Source of the DNA: an uncultured Muribaculaceae bacterium
GTDB taxonomy: Bacteria; Bacteroidota; Bacteroidia; Bacteroidales; Muribaculaceae
DNA: 64,000 bases
Direction: 5' to 3'
Assembly (NCBI GenBank): GCA_958436175.1
Contig: CAUBJF010000003.1
Span: forward strand, 62,001-126,000
Shown here: positions 32,798 through 40,094 of the stretch, piece by piece
Layout: every line of letters begins with the position of its first letter
How positions within the stretch are numbered: the first letter of the stretch is position 1
The notes under the pieces: generated by a model
The model's input: only the letters and a program-made list of their open reading frames with translations
Database searches by the model: none
What the model was told of the DNA's origin: nothing
Program-made: the position numbers and the translations under genes

Positions 32798-34165
32798 TTA
32801 TAAGTTTATATCGAGAGCTGTGTCCCCGGGCCGGAACATAGGCATATTGATTTGATAGAAAAGCTGCGATGGAAGGAGGTCGAAGCATGCAATCCCTTCG
32901 ATTTTAGCGGAATCGATTGTTTTCCCTTTGAATGTGGATCCTTCGACAATGACGGGTATAGAATAACGCTCCGGCTTGGTGTCCAGCGACATAAAGAATC
33001 TCTCGGCAATGTCTATCTCTTTGCGGAGGTTGGAGCTTTCGTTCAAAGCCTTGGTGAGGAAATTGCCTGTCACGACAGGTATGTAGTATTTCGAATGTGA
33101 TATGCCCTTCTGTAGTTTCTCCATGTAGCGTGCCCCACTGTCAACTTTTCCCGGGCCTTCCTTGTCGAACCATACTTTGGCATTTTTGGCTGTGAGGATA
33201 TCGAAGATTTGGGTTGCGATGTCCATATCCTCCGATGCGTAGGAGAGAAAAAAGTCATAGTTATCTTCTTCGCATGAGTCGTTGCTGTTATTTTCCGACT
33301 CTTGAAGTTCGTCAATAGCTATGCTAAGAATTTCGTTCACTTCCCCGGCCGAGTAGAACTTGATGTTTTCGAGGAAATCGTCGAAGCTCTCTGTTGTTTT
33401 GCGATGGCTGAGCCAGTAGCCATTTTTCTGGTTTACGGCAGTTTCGGGATTCTTTATGGGATACCATAGAAAGCGGAAGAGCCAGTCGGGAAGGTTGCAT
33501 CCTAAGGCTAGGAAACGGCAGTTACGCGAGCTGAGATAGTCTTTGAGGTTTTTCGAACTCGTATCGTCGTTATGGAGGGCATGAAGGAACACAAGAAGGG
33601 TCTCTTCGTCGTAGACCCAGCTGCGGCCGTCGGCGATAAGTCCGAAAATGTGGTAGACAGTCGGTTTCTTCGAATCGAGGACGATGTTGTTGCTGCTCTT
33701 GGGCGAGTATGCCACAGACGAATAATTGCCCGGCATTATCCAGCGTTCAATTGGGTTCAGTGCGGAGGTAGTGATTATCAGGGGGAAACGGAATGTACGG
33801 AGAAAGGATTCCACGGTCTCGTCCATTCGTATCATTCCTTTGTTCAGGGCTTCTTCCAGATATGTACGATGGTCGGCTTGAAAATCGGATTTGAATACGC
33901 GTTCGAGCTTCGACAGGCCGTAGTATTCGCCATTCTCTATAATCTGTTTGCTTTCCTCCGTCAGGCCTGTGTCGCCGTATTCCTCGATGAAACGTTCGAG
34001 CAGGTATCTGTGCAAACTGATGTGGCCCAGGGTTTCATGCGCGACATAGAAAATGTCATCGCCAATGATAGGGACAACGACATCACGCATGGCAACAAGA
34101 TTGCCGGCTATTTTTCGCAGAGTAGCTGCTTTGTTGGGGCTTGGAATCGCTTGCTTTCTTTGCAT
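32798..34165 (-). CDS. SIR2-like/TIR domain protein, putative NAD-consuming defence effector (455 aa)
   Basis: The C-terminal TIR domain (about 303-430) is clear: DFFLSYASEDMDIATQIFDIL, VWFDKE, GISHSKYYIPVVTGNFL, then NLRKEIDIAE as the likely helix with the catalytic Glu. The N-terminal region (about 20-260) has the layout of a SIR2-like fold: VVPIIGDDIF (30-39), LIITTSALNPIE (129-140), VYHIFG (170-175) and CRFLALGCNLPDWLFRFLWY (216-235). The residues usually seen as TTNxD and LHG are changed, so NADase activity of this half is doubtful. TIR effectors cleave NAD+ or make signalling nucleotides in defence. A -7 element lies 64 bp upstream, and the STAND gene follows by 10 bp. Confidence 0.75.
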   Translation of the reverse strand: MQRKQAIPSPNKAATLRKIAGNLVAMRDVVVPIIGDDIFYVAHETLGHISLHRYLLERFIEEYGDTGLTEESKQIIENGEYYGLSKLERVFKSDFQADHRTYLEEALNKGMIRMDETVESFLRTFRFPLIITTSALNPIERWIMPGNYSSVAYSPKSSNNIVLDSKKPTVYHIFGLIADGRSWVYDEETLLVFLHALHNDDTSSKNLKDYLSSRNCRFLALGCNLPDWLFRFLWYPIKNPETAVNQKNGYWLSHRKTTESFDDFLENIKFYSAGEVNEILSIAIDELQESENNSNDSCEEDNYDFFLSYASEDMDIATQIFDILTAKNAKVWFDKEGPGKVDSGARYMEKLQKGISHSKYYIPVVTGNFLTKALNESSNLRKEIDIAERFFMSLDTKPERYSIPVIVEGSTFKGKTIDSAKIEGIACFDLLPSQLFYQINMPMFRPGDTALDINL

Positions 34166-34228
34166 CAGATCAAGGTTGGGACTTAGTAGTTTTGAACGGG
34201 CTACCGATAGGTGGTCCTGTCAATGATG

Positions 34229-34236
34229 CAAAGGTA
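34229..34236 (-). promoter_or_regulatory. -7 element (TACCTTTG) of the SIR2-like/TIR-STAND operon
   Basis: Minus-strand TACCTTTG, a full TAnnTTTG match, 64 bp before the start at 34165. No TTTG at 19-21 bp upstream (nearest GTTG at 17 bp). Confidence 0.5.
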
Positions 34237-34268
34237 CATAAAATATCTATATCCAACATATAAAAAAA

Positions 34269-34312
34269 GAACCCCTACCGCGCGTCTCCGGAGAGAACGC
34301 CGGCTTGGGTTC
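34269..34312 (-). terminator. rho-independent terminator after the two small membrane protein genes
   Basis: Outer arms GAACCC/GGGTTC enclose CCG, CG and CTCCGGAG pairings. On the minus strand the hairpin is followed by a run of seven T. It closes the operon that ends at 34341 and insulates the downstream defence-like operon. Confidence 0.8.
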
Positions 34313-34340
34313 CATCTATCTTTAAGGGAGAGATATGAAG

Positions 34341-34649
34341 CTATTTCTCCATCTTTTTTTCGTCTTTGTAGAAGATGAGGCCTGTAATCCAGAGTGCGAC
34401 ACCGGCAAAGAAAATAGCGCCGAGAATTGAAATCAGGAATAGTTCCATAGCGGTTGAACCGAGATAGCATGTCGTCAGGAAGCCCCCGAGGGCTGCGAAT
34501 ACGATACCTATAACTGAGTCCATGAATAATATCCTGCGCGATGACAGCATCTTTGATACTATCAATGCTTCAAAAAAACCTATGAGAATCCATAGGACCC
34601 ATACCGGCAGACTGACACCGGCAATGGTGAAATTCATTATTGCATCCAT
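34341..34649 (-). CDS. small membrane protein, GlsB/YeaQ/YmgE-like (102 aa)
   Basis: Three hydrophobic helices separated by short loops, with SSRRILFMDSVIGIVFAALGG in the middle, a pattern like transglycosylase-associated (YeaQ/YmgE) small membrane proteins. Basic C-terminus (YKDEKKMEK). It lies 28 bp after the 57-aa membrane protein gene and before a terminator, so the two form a small operon. A stress or envelope role is known for some relatives; assignment is tentative. Confidence 0.6.
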   Translation of the reverse strand: MDAIMNFTIAGVSLPVWVLWILIGFFEALIVSKMLSSRRILFMDSVIGIVFAALGGFLTTCYLGSTAMELFLISILGAIFFAGVALWITGLIFYKDEKKMEK

Positions 34650-34677
34650 GGTTGTGTGTTATTTAGTTGAGATATAA

Positions 34678-34851
34678 CTAACCGACAGTGGCCGGGGCGT
34701 TCACGATGTAGGGGGCGAGGAATGCTGCCACGTCGGTGTTGCCGGTAAGGTCGGCGAATGTTAACCATATGATGAGAAGTATGATTAAAAAGATGGCACC
34801 GATGGCAATCCAGACGGTGGTCTTGTTTTTGTTAGCGGAGCTTTGCGACAT
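34678..34851 (-). CDS. 57-residue single-pass membrane protein
   Basis: Open frame of 57 codons: MSQSSANKNKTTVWIAIGAI start, one membrane helix (about 13-31), then TFADLTGNTDVAAFLAPYIV and a TAG stop. It has a polar N-terminus and a single clear helix, and lies 28 bp before the next small membrane gene in the same direction. The codons are like those of the neighbours, and the stop and start fit the operon. Family not recognised. Confidence 0.6.
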   Translation of the reverse strand: MSQSSANKNKTTVWIAIGAIFLIILLIIWLTFADLTGNTDVAAFLAPYIVNAPATVG

Positions 34852-34893
34852 TGTCCTATCTGTTTTTATGGGTTGGAATTGTACAAATAGAAC

Positions 34894-34928
34894 ATTGCGC
34901 GTCTTACGAATGTTCGAAGACGCGCAAT
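34894..34928 (-). terminator. strong hairpin after the outer-membrane protein gene, possible terminator
   Basis: Perfect 12-bp arms ATTGCGCGTCTT/AAGACGCGCAAT with an 11-nt loop, itself partly self-complementary. It lies 42 bp past the stop at 34970. The following minus-strand sequence is only weakly T-rich (GTTCTATTTG), so termination may be inefficient or the hairpin may have another role. Confidence 0.5.
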
Positions 34929-34969
34929 AAAAAGTGCCGGGAAGGATTTGCTCAGGTTTCCTGTATATG

Positions 34970-35506
34970 TCAGAAAGCTACACCGAGTTTGACATACACA
35001 CAATGGAGGTCATTGTGAATGTCATTGTCGGCAAGGTTGTCGACGTGCCGGCGCTGTCTGAAGCTGTAGCCTGCTATGATGTGTGAACTGAACTTGGAAC
35101 TGTATGCGAGGCGTATGCCGATGCCCGTCGAAAGGTACAGGCCCGTATCCTGTACGTTGTGCTCGAGATAGTTCAAAGAGATGCCGCCCTTTATATCCCA
35201 GAACACCAGTGAGGGCGTGTTGCGGAAGTTGGTCCTGAAATTGAGGAAGATAGGATATGAACGACACGAGTTGCTGACCATGAAGTTGGCTTGTGCTCCG
35301 ATACCGGCAAACTGAATCCAGCCACGGCTCACGCCGAAGGCTGCCGAAAAGTCGACGGAACTCATCTCGTCGCCTGTCATATCGATAGAGGCACCCATGT
35401 CGGCTCCCCAGGCAAAACGTGCTTTGGTTTCCCTCCAGGGAGTGCCGGAGAAGGCTGTCGAGCCGGTAAGGACCAGTATTATTAAAGCGATGAGACGGGT
35501 TATCAT
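34970..35506 (-). CDS. outer-membrane beta-barrel protein, about 178 aa
   Basis: MITRLIALIILVLTGSTAFS is a signal peptide. A barrel of short strands with polar turns follows and ends VYVKLGVAF, a typical C-terminal strand with Phe. The frame extends 9 codons upstream, but the ATG at 35506 overlaps the prmA stop (35503-35506, ATGA), deciding the start. No enzymatic motif. Confidence 0.7.
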   Translation of the reverse strand: MITRLIALIILVLTGSTAFSGTPWRETKARFAWGADMGASIDMTGDEMSSVDFSAAFGVSRGWIQFAGIGAQANFMVSNSCRSYPIFLNFRTNFRNTPSLVFWDIKGGISLNYLEHNVQDTGLYLSTGIGIRLAYSSKFSSHIIAGYSFRQRRHVDNLADNDIHNDLHCVYVKLGVAF

Positions 35507-36396
35507 ACTTTCTTGAATGTTATTGACGACCATCGGTTCATTTCGGCCATTCCAGTTGGCTTAAAGCCGACTTTGGCGGCTGCTTCAATGACGATGGGAC
35601 GGTCGTCGACATAAAAGCCGCTGACAGTCAGCCGTGCACCGTGTGCCATCGCAGAGGCATACCGTTCGATGTCGCCTGTTATTATATTGCGGTTGATGTT
35701 TGCAAGGAAGATGTCGGCATCGTGAGGACGCTTTTCCAAAGCTGATGCATCGCCTTCGACGACGGTGATGTTGTTCTTGTCGCCGAGGTTTAGGTCGGTG
35801 TTGATACGTGCGTTGGCAACTGCGAAGGGGTCGATTTCGACTGCGAAGACATCGGCTGCACCGAGCATGGAAGCCAGGATGGCGAGGATGCCTGTGCCAG
35901 TTCCCATGTCGACGACGTGTTTCCCACGTATATCGTCCTCGAGGAGCGACTTCATCATCAGGGTCGTAGTCGCATGGTGGCCCGTTCCGAAAGCCATCTT
36001 AGGATCTATGACGATATCATATGGGGCTTTCGGGACATCTGTGTGGAAAGAGCTGTGGACTGCTACCTTGCCGTCGATGACTATGGGCTTGAAGTAGTTT
36101 TTCTCCCATTCCGAATTCCAGTCGCGACCCTTGACGAATTCTGCCTTCCATGTTATAGCGACAGGGAGAGGCATCTCGGCGACAGCTTCATCGATAGCGT
36201 CAGCAGAGAACTGCGGTGCCGGAACATAGGCTGTCATGGCGCTGCCGTCTTCTTCAGGGACGAAACTTTCGAAACCTGCAGCTCCGAGGCTGTCGGCAAG
36301 CAGGTCGCAGGCGTCTGTGGAGGGGCTGGCGAGGACGAAGTCGACTTTTACATAGTCGTTAGGCCCGGCATCGGCCGGTATATTGAGCTTGTTCAT
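35503..36396 (-). CDS. prmA: ribosomal protein L11 methyltransferase
   Basis: Trimethylates L11 using S-adenosylmethionine. The N-terminal substrate-binding domain (1-100) leads to AFGTGHHATTTLMMKSLL, a hallmark of PrmA, then the SAM motif VVDMGTGTGILAILASMLGA and VEIDPFAVANA. DIFLANINRNII carries the NIN version of the catalytic-loop NPPY motif. Length 297 residues is usual. The downstream barrel gene overlaps by ATGA. Confidence 0.94.
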   Translation of the reverse strand: MNKLNIPADAGPNDYVKVDFVLASPSTDACDLLADSLGAAGFESFVPEEDGSAMTAYVPAPQFSADAIDEAVAEMPLPVAITWKAEFVKGRDWNSEWEKNYFKPIVIDGKVAVHSSFHTDVPKAPYDIVIDPKMAFGTGHHATTTLMMKSLLEDDIRGKHVVDMGTGTGILAILASMLGAADVFAVEIDPFAVANARINTDLNLGDKNNITVVEGDASALEKRPHDADIFLANINRNIITGDIERYASAMAHGARLTVSGFYVDDRPIVIEAAAKVGFKPTGMAEMNRWSSITFKKV

Positions 36397-36409
36397 GCAG
36401 CTTGCGGAT

Positions 36410-36706
36410 TTAGAATGTGTAGTCGACGCAGGCGCGCTGGCCTATCAGTGCTTTGATGACAGCGACACATGCAAGATGGTCGGGATGTGCCGAATACGTT
36501 GCCAGGTCCGAATAGTTGTCGCATACGGCGGTAAGGACCACAGTCCAGTTGCCGGCAGCGGGGCCGTCGTTGATCCCTACCTCTATGCTTTTGAGCTCTT
36601 TGATTTTAGCCGGGAGCGCATCGAGGCCTTCTTTGAATCTGCGTGCCGCTTCGGCGACAGATTCCGCTTCGCCTTCGAGACGGAACATTACGATGTGTTT
36701 TACCAT
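36410..36706 (-). CDS. Dabb (stress-responsive alpha/beta barrel) domain protein, 98 aa
   Basis: A compact ferredoxin-like dimeric fold with the family opening VKHIVMFRL (conserved HIVxF) and the segment YSDLATYSAHPDHLA (usual Y..HP.H frame). Some plant and bacterial members are stress proteins or cyclases, but most are uncharacterised. Probably a small dimer that binds a hydrophobic ligand. It has its own -7 element and follows a terminator. Its stop is 13 bp before prmA. Confidence 0.85.
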   Translation of the reverse strand: MVKHIVMFRLEGEAESVAEAARRFKEGLDALPAKIKELKSIEVGINDGPAAGNWTVVLTAVCDNYSDLATYSAHPDHLACVAVIKALIGQRACVDYTF

Positions 36707-36736
36707 TGCTTCGCTGTTGATGAGTACATAAAAAAT

Positions 36737-36766
36737 CTCGGAGCCGGGGACATTCCCGGTTCCGAG
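36737..36766 (-). terminator. rho-independent terminator of the 83-aa gene
   Basis: CTCGGA/TCCGAG arms with CCGGG/CCCGG inside. The minus strand follows with a run of six T. It lies 33 bp past the stop at 36799. Confidence 0.75.
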
Positions 36767-36768
36767 GG

Positions 36769-36776
36769 CAAAAATA
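36769..36776 (-). promoter_or_regulatory. possible -7 element (TATTTTTG) upstream of the Dabb gene
   Basis: Minus-strand TATTTTTG fits TAnnTTTG and is 63 bp before the start at 36706, just before the terminator hairpin. If used, the terminator lies within the leader, which would make it an attenuator-like arrangement. Weak evidence; it could equally be chance in T-rich DNA. Confidence 0.3.
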
Positions 36777-36798
36777 GTAAAAAAAGACCAAATAACTG

Positions 36799-37050
36799 TT
36801 ATGCGAGAAGACGTACGTTGCCTCCGGCATTGACAAGATAACGTTCGTGTGTGCCGGTGGTGCGGTCTGTTACCTTGAATGTGTAGTCGCGTATGTCCTG
36901 TTCTTTCGGCATCGTTTTGGCAAAAGCATCGTCGACGGCCTGCTGGATGGTGTGGTACCCGTCGGAGATATGTGTCGCCAGGATGGTGCCGTAGCTGTCG
37001 ATGATCTCGACCATAATCTGGTCGGAGGGGTTGAGGCGGTTGTCTTTCAT
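36799..37050 (-). CDS. small cytosolic protein of unknown function (83 aa)
   Basis: A soluble alpha/beta protein with no signal peptide or helix. It has VEIIDSYGTILATHISDGYHTIQQAVDDAF in the first half and FKVTDRTTGTHERYLVNAGGNVRLLA at the end, a pattern I recall from small Bacteroidales-restricted proteins. Flanked by a terminator downstream and the M18 peptidase gene upstream (51 bp). Function unknown. Confidence 0.65.
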   Translation of the reverse strand: MKDNRLNPSDQIMVEIIDSYGTILATHISDGYHTIQQAVDDAFAKTMPKEQDIRDYTFKVTDRTTGTHERYLVNAGGNVRLLA

Positions 37051-37101
37051 ATGTTTGTAGTGTGAATGTTATGACTTAATAACAATCGCCCCGTCGAAAA
37101 G

Positions 37102-38388
37102 TTACAGTTTGAAGAACTCCGTGAATGCCTTGATCGTGTATATATGGTCGGCAGCGGAGGCTGTTTCGCGCACAGAGTGCATGGCCCAGAGAGGTGCGCC
37201 CATGTCGACACCGCGCAGTGGTATCTGCGAGGTCAGGATATTGCCGAGAGTGGAACCGCCTGCAACATCACTGTGATTGACGAAGTACTGGCAAGGAACA
37301 CCAGCCATCTCGCACAGTCGTACGAATACGGCAGCCGAGTCGGCATCTGTCATATACTTGCAGTTGGCGTTGATTTTCACGCACGGCCCATGGCCGAGGA
37401 TGGGATGGTTTGTCGGATCCTGCTTCTCGACATAGTTGGGATGCAGCCCGTGGGCATTGTCGGCGGAAATCATGAATGAGTCGGCCACGGCGCGCATGTA
37501 GTCGTCCTCCGCCCCCCCGGCGCACGACACAATTCTGCGTAGTATATGCTCCAGTATGGGTGAACCGGCTCCCTGCTTCGTCCCGGAGCCAGTCTCTTCG
37601 TTGTCGAAGACGGCGAGGACGCGGGTATATTCGCTGTTATGTCCGAGGGTGTCGAGCATGGCGGCCAGTCCGGCATGGACCATGCTTAGATCGTCGAGAC
37701 GACCGCAGCTGACCATCTCATTCTCGGGCCCGACGGTGACACCCTTTTCGGTGTCGTAGAGCGAGAGGTCGTAGTCGAGGATGCTGTCGGGGTCGATGTC
37801 GAGCTGCTGGGCCACGAGCGAGCGGACGAGACCTTTCGGGTCGGCGGTGTCAAGGCTGATGACAGGCAGCATGTCCTTCTGTTTAGATAGTGGATTGCCC
37901 TCGTTGACGGCGCGGTTGAAATGAATGGCGAGATGGGGTATCAGCAGGAGCGGGCGTTCGAAGCGGACCAGACGAGTCTCCGGATTGAGGGGGTCGTCGG
38001 AACGCAGTATGACGCGACCGGCAATAGACAAGGGACGGTCGAACCATGTATAAAGTATAGGGCCTCCGTAGACCTCTGTGTTGAGTTTGACTACTCCGCC
38101 CTCGCATTTGATTTCTGAGGACGGCTTGATACGGAAGCCGGGAGAGTCGGAGTGTGCGGCTATGATATGGAAGCCCTTGGAGGCTTCGCCGGTGCCGACG
38201 ACGAAGGCGAAGAGCGCCGAGCCGTTTTTGACGACGTAACGCTTGTCTCCGGCCTGGAGAGTCCACGCATCGCGCATGTCGAGCTCGCGGAAGCCGTTGG
38301 CCTCGAGCCTGCTGCGAAGAGTCTCGACTGCCCAGAAATTGACGGGCGAGGAGTCGAGAAAGTTGATAAGGTCCTGTATGTGGTTCAT
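37102..38388 (-). CDS. M18 family aminopeptidase (aspartyl aminopeptidase-like)
   Basis: Binuclear zinc aminopeptidase, usually a large tetrahedral cytosolic oligomer. The sequence has IIAAHSDSPGFRIKP (first ligand His and Asp, about 78-92), VFDNEETGSGTKQGAGSP with the catalytic Glu pair, MISADNAHGLHPNY and VNHSDVAGGSTLGNI. Length 428 residues. The frame runs 16 codons longer, but the start at 38388 overlaps the upstream stop by ATGA and begins MNHIQDLINFLDSSP, the expected family start. Confidence 0.92.
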   Translation of the reverse strand: MNHIQDLINFLDSSPVNFWAVETLRSRLEANGFRELDMRDAWTLQAGDKRYVVKNGSALFAFVVGTGEASKGFHIIAAHSDSPGFRIKPSSEIKCEGGVVKLNTEVYGGPILYTWFDRPLSIAGRVILRSDDPLNPETRLVRFERPLLLIPHLAIHFNRAVNEGNPLSKQKDMLPVISLDTADPKGLVRSLVAQQLDIDPDSILDYDLSLYDTEKGVTVGPENEMVSCGRLDDLSMVHAGLAAMLDTLGHNSEYTRVLAVFDNEETGSGTKQGAGSPILEHILRRIVSCAGGAEDDYMRAVADSFMISADNAHGLHPNYVEKQDPTNHPILGHGPCVKINANCKYMTDADSAAVFVRLCEMAGVPCQYFVNHSDVAGGSTLGNILTSQIPLRGVDMGAPLWAMHSVRETASAADHIYTIKAFTEFFKL

Positions 38389-38909
38389 TTCAGTTCTTTC
38401 TGGTAGATGAAGTTGGTGGCTCGCAGTGCGTTGCATACCGTTTCGCTCAGGTAAGAGTCGAAACGGTATTTGAAGTCGGCGAGTATGTCGGGAATGCTTT
38501 CGGCGACGGCTTCGCGCATGGCGGCCGAGAAGTCGTAGGTCTGCTGGTAAATATCGGCGAGCTGTTCGGAGAGTGCCACGGCCACTGGGGTGTCTGAGTA
38601 GCGCATGTCATCTACGAATGTGTCGAGGTATGTGTCGTACTCTCCCAAGAGTGCGGCCATGTTTTCGGCTGCCTTGTCGTAGGCTTCTTCTTCAAGGTTG
38701 TCGGCGATCGCTCCGTTGTCTTCTCCGCTGTCTGTCTCGCCGTAAGGTTTCAGGTCCAGCCCTGTCATGTAGAGACGCGAAAGGTAGCGCAGTACTCCGA
38801 GGCAGAACTCTGCCGGTTCGGTCTCCTGGCAGCCGTCGACGAGACGGCAGTATTCGACGGCGAGGCCTGTCAGGGCTATGGCCGTCGGGGGAATTTTTGA
38901 TTCGCTCAT
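38385..38909 (-). CDS. DUF5063 family protein (174 aa)
   Basis: An acidic, all-helical cytosolic protein. Its opening LTGLAVEYCRLVDGCQETEPAEFCLGVLRYLSRLYM and the closing region DILADFKYRFDSYLSETVCNALRATNFIY match my memory of the Bacteroidetes DUF5063 family, which usually sits near housekeeping genes. Function unknown. Overlaps both nadD and the M18 peptidase gene by ATGA, so the three are co-translated. Confidence 0.75.
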   Translation of the reverse strand: MSESKIPPTAIALTGLAVEYCRLVDGCQETEPAEFCLGVLRYLSRLYMTGLDLKPYGETDSGEDNGAIADNLEEEAYDKAAENMAALLGEYDTYLDTFVDDMRYSDTPVAVALSEQLADIYQQTYDFSAAMREAVAESIPDILADFKYRFDSYLSETVCNALRATNFIYQKELK

Positions 38910-39502
38910 TTGCTTATGCCGTAGAGTTTGTTTTCAACGATGTACTTGTAGACACCGGCCGGCAGGAAATAGTTCATGTCGCGACCCCGACGAATGGATT
39001 CACGTATGAAGGTGCTCGAGATGTCTACCATAGGTGCGTCGACGACGGTCAGGCCGTCGATATGCGTTTTTTCGACAGGGTAACCCGGCCGAAGATAAAC
39101 CACTACGCCATATTCGTCGAGGATGCGCTGACTTTGGCGCCAGTTGTCGAAAATACGCCAGTTGTCGCTGCCTATCACGAGCTTGAACTGGTATTCCGGA
39201 TAGCGGCTCTTTAGAAGGTCGAGAGTGTCGATTGTGTAAGACGGCCGCGGCATCGTCAGTTCTATGTCGCATATTTCCAGGTTTCTGGCACCCTTGGCTG
39301 CGATAGAGAGCATGGATAGCCGCTTGAGGTCGGGCAGCAGTTCCGTTTCATCCTTCAGAGGATTGAGCGGAGAAAGCGTGAGCCATACCTCGTCGACATA
39401 CCCCCATTGCGCCAGATACGATGCGAGCATCATATGGCCGATGTGGACAGGGTTGTATGAACCGCCGAGGATACCGACGGTGCGTTTCGTTGTCTCTTCC
39501 AT
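38906..39502 (-). CDS. nadD: nicotinate-nucleotide adenylyltransferase
   Basis: Transfers AMP to nicotinate mononucleotide in NAD synthesis. GILGGSYNPVHIGHM is the nucleotidyltransferase HxGH motif, and ISSTFIRESIRRGRDMNYFLPAGVYKYI is the ISxxxIR motif and closing helix. The frame extends 20 codons upstream into gmk, but the ATG at 39502 lies 4 bp past the gmk stop and gives the normal 198-residue protein. Confidence 0.95.
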   Translation of the reverse strand: MEETTKRTVGILGGSYNPVHIGHMMLASYLAQWGYVDEVWLTLSPLNPLKDETELLPDLKRLSMLSIAAKGARNLEICDIELTMPRPSYTIDTLDLLKSRYPEYQFKLVIGSDNWRIFDNWRQSQRILDEYGVVVYLRPGYPVEKTHIDGLTVVDAPMVDISSTFIRESIRRGRDMNYFLPAGVYKYIVENKLYGISK

Positions 39503-39506
39503 AGAA

Positions 39507-40076
39507 TCAGCACGATATGAAACCGCCGATGAGGTTGCGTGTCTGACGTATTGCTTCGGCAAGATCGTCGTTGACTATGCGGGCATCGAATTCGGATGCC
39601 CTCGACATTTCGTACTGGGCACGGTCGATGCGCACATCGATAATCTCTGGCGATTCTGTACCCCTACGTTCGAGACGGTTTCGGAGTTCTTCGAGACTGG
39701 GTGGCTCGATGAAGATTGTGATCGCGTCCTTGCCATATTCCCGTTTGACTCCGAGTGCTCCGTTGACATCGAGGTCGAGGATGATGTTATGGCCTTCCTC
39801 AATGATACGGTCTACTTCGCTGCGGAGTGTTCCGTAGAGCCGTCCGGGATAGACTTCCTCATATTCGAGGAAGTCACCCTCGGCGATGGCGTCACGGAAG
39901 GCTTCCTCGGTCATATAGAAGTAGTTGACCCCTTCCTTCTCGCCTTCGCGGGGTGGACGTGTGGTCGCCGATACCGCGAAGCCGAGATTGAGGTCTCCTC
40001 CTTCGAGGAGAGCGTTTATTATGGTCGATTTGCCGCATCCTGAAGGAGCGGCGATGACTATCACTTTTCCTTTCAT
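39507..40076 (-). CDS. gmk: guanylate kinase
   Basis: Phosphorylates GMP and dGMP. P-loop APSGCGKSTI (9-18), SATTRPPREGEKEGVNYFYM (GMP-binding), and the LDLDVNGALGVK region of the kinase core. Length 189 residues. Begins 18 bp downstream of the DUF4301 gene; gmk-nadD neighbours are common in Bacteroidetes. Confidence 0.95.
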   Translation of the reverse strand: MKGKVIVIAAPSGCGKSTIINALLEGGDLNLGFAVSATTRPPREGEKEGVNYFYMTEEAFRDAIAEGDFLEYEEVYPGRLYGTLRSEVDRIIEEGHNIILDLDVNGALGVKREYGKDAITIFIEPPSLEELRNRLERRGTESPEIIDVRIDRAQYEMSRASEFDARIVNDDLAEAIRQTRNLIGGFISC

Positions 40077-40094
40077 GCTTGTATGATGTTCGTC

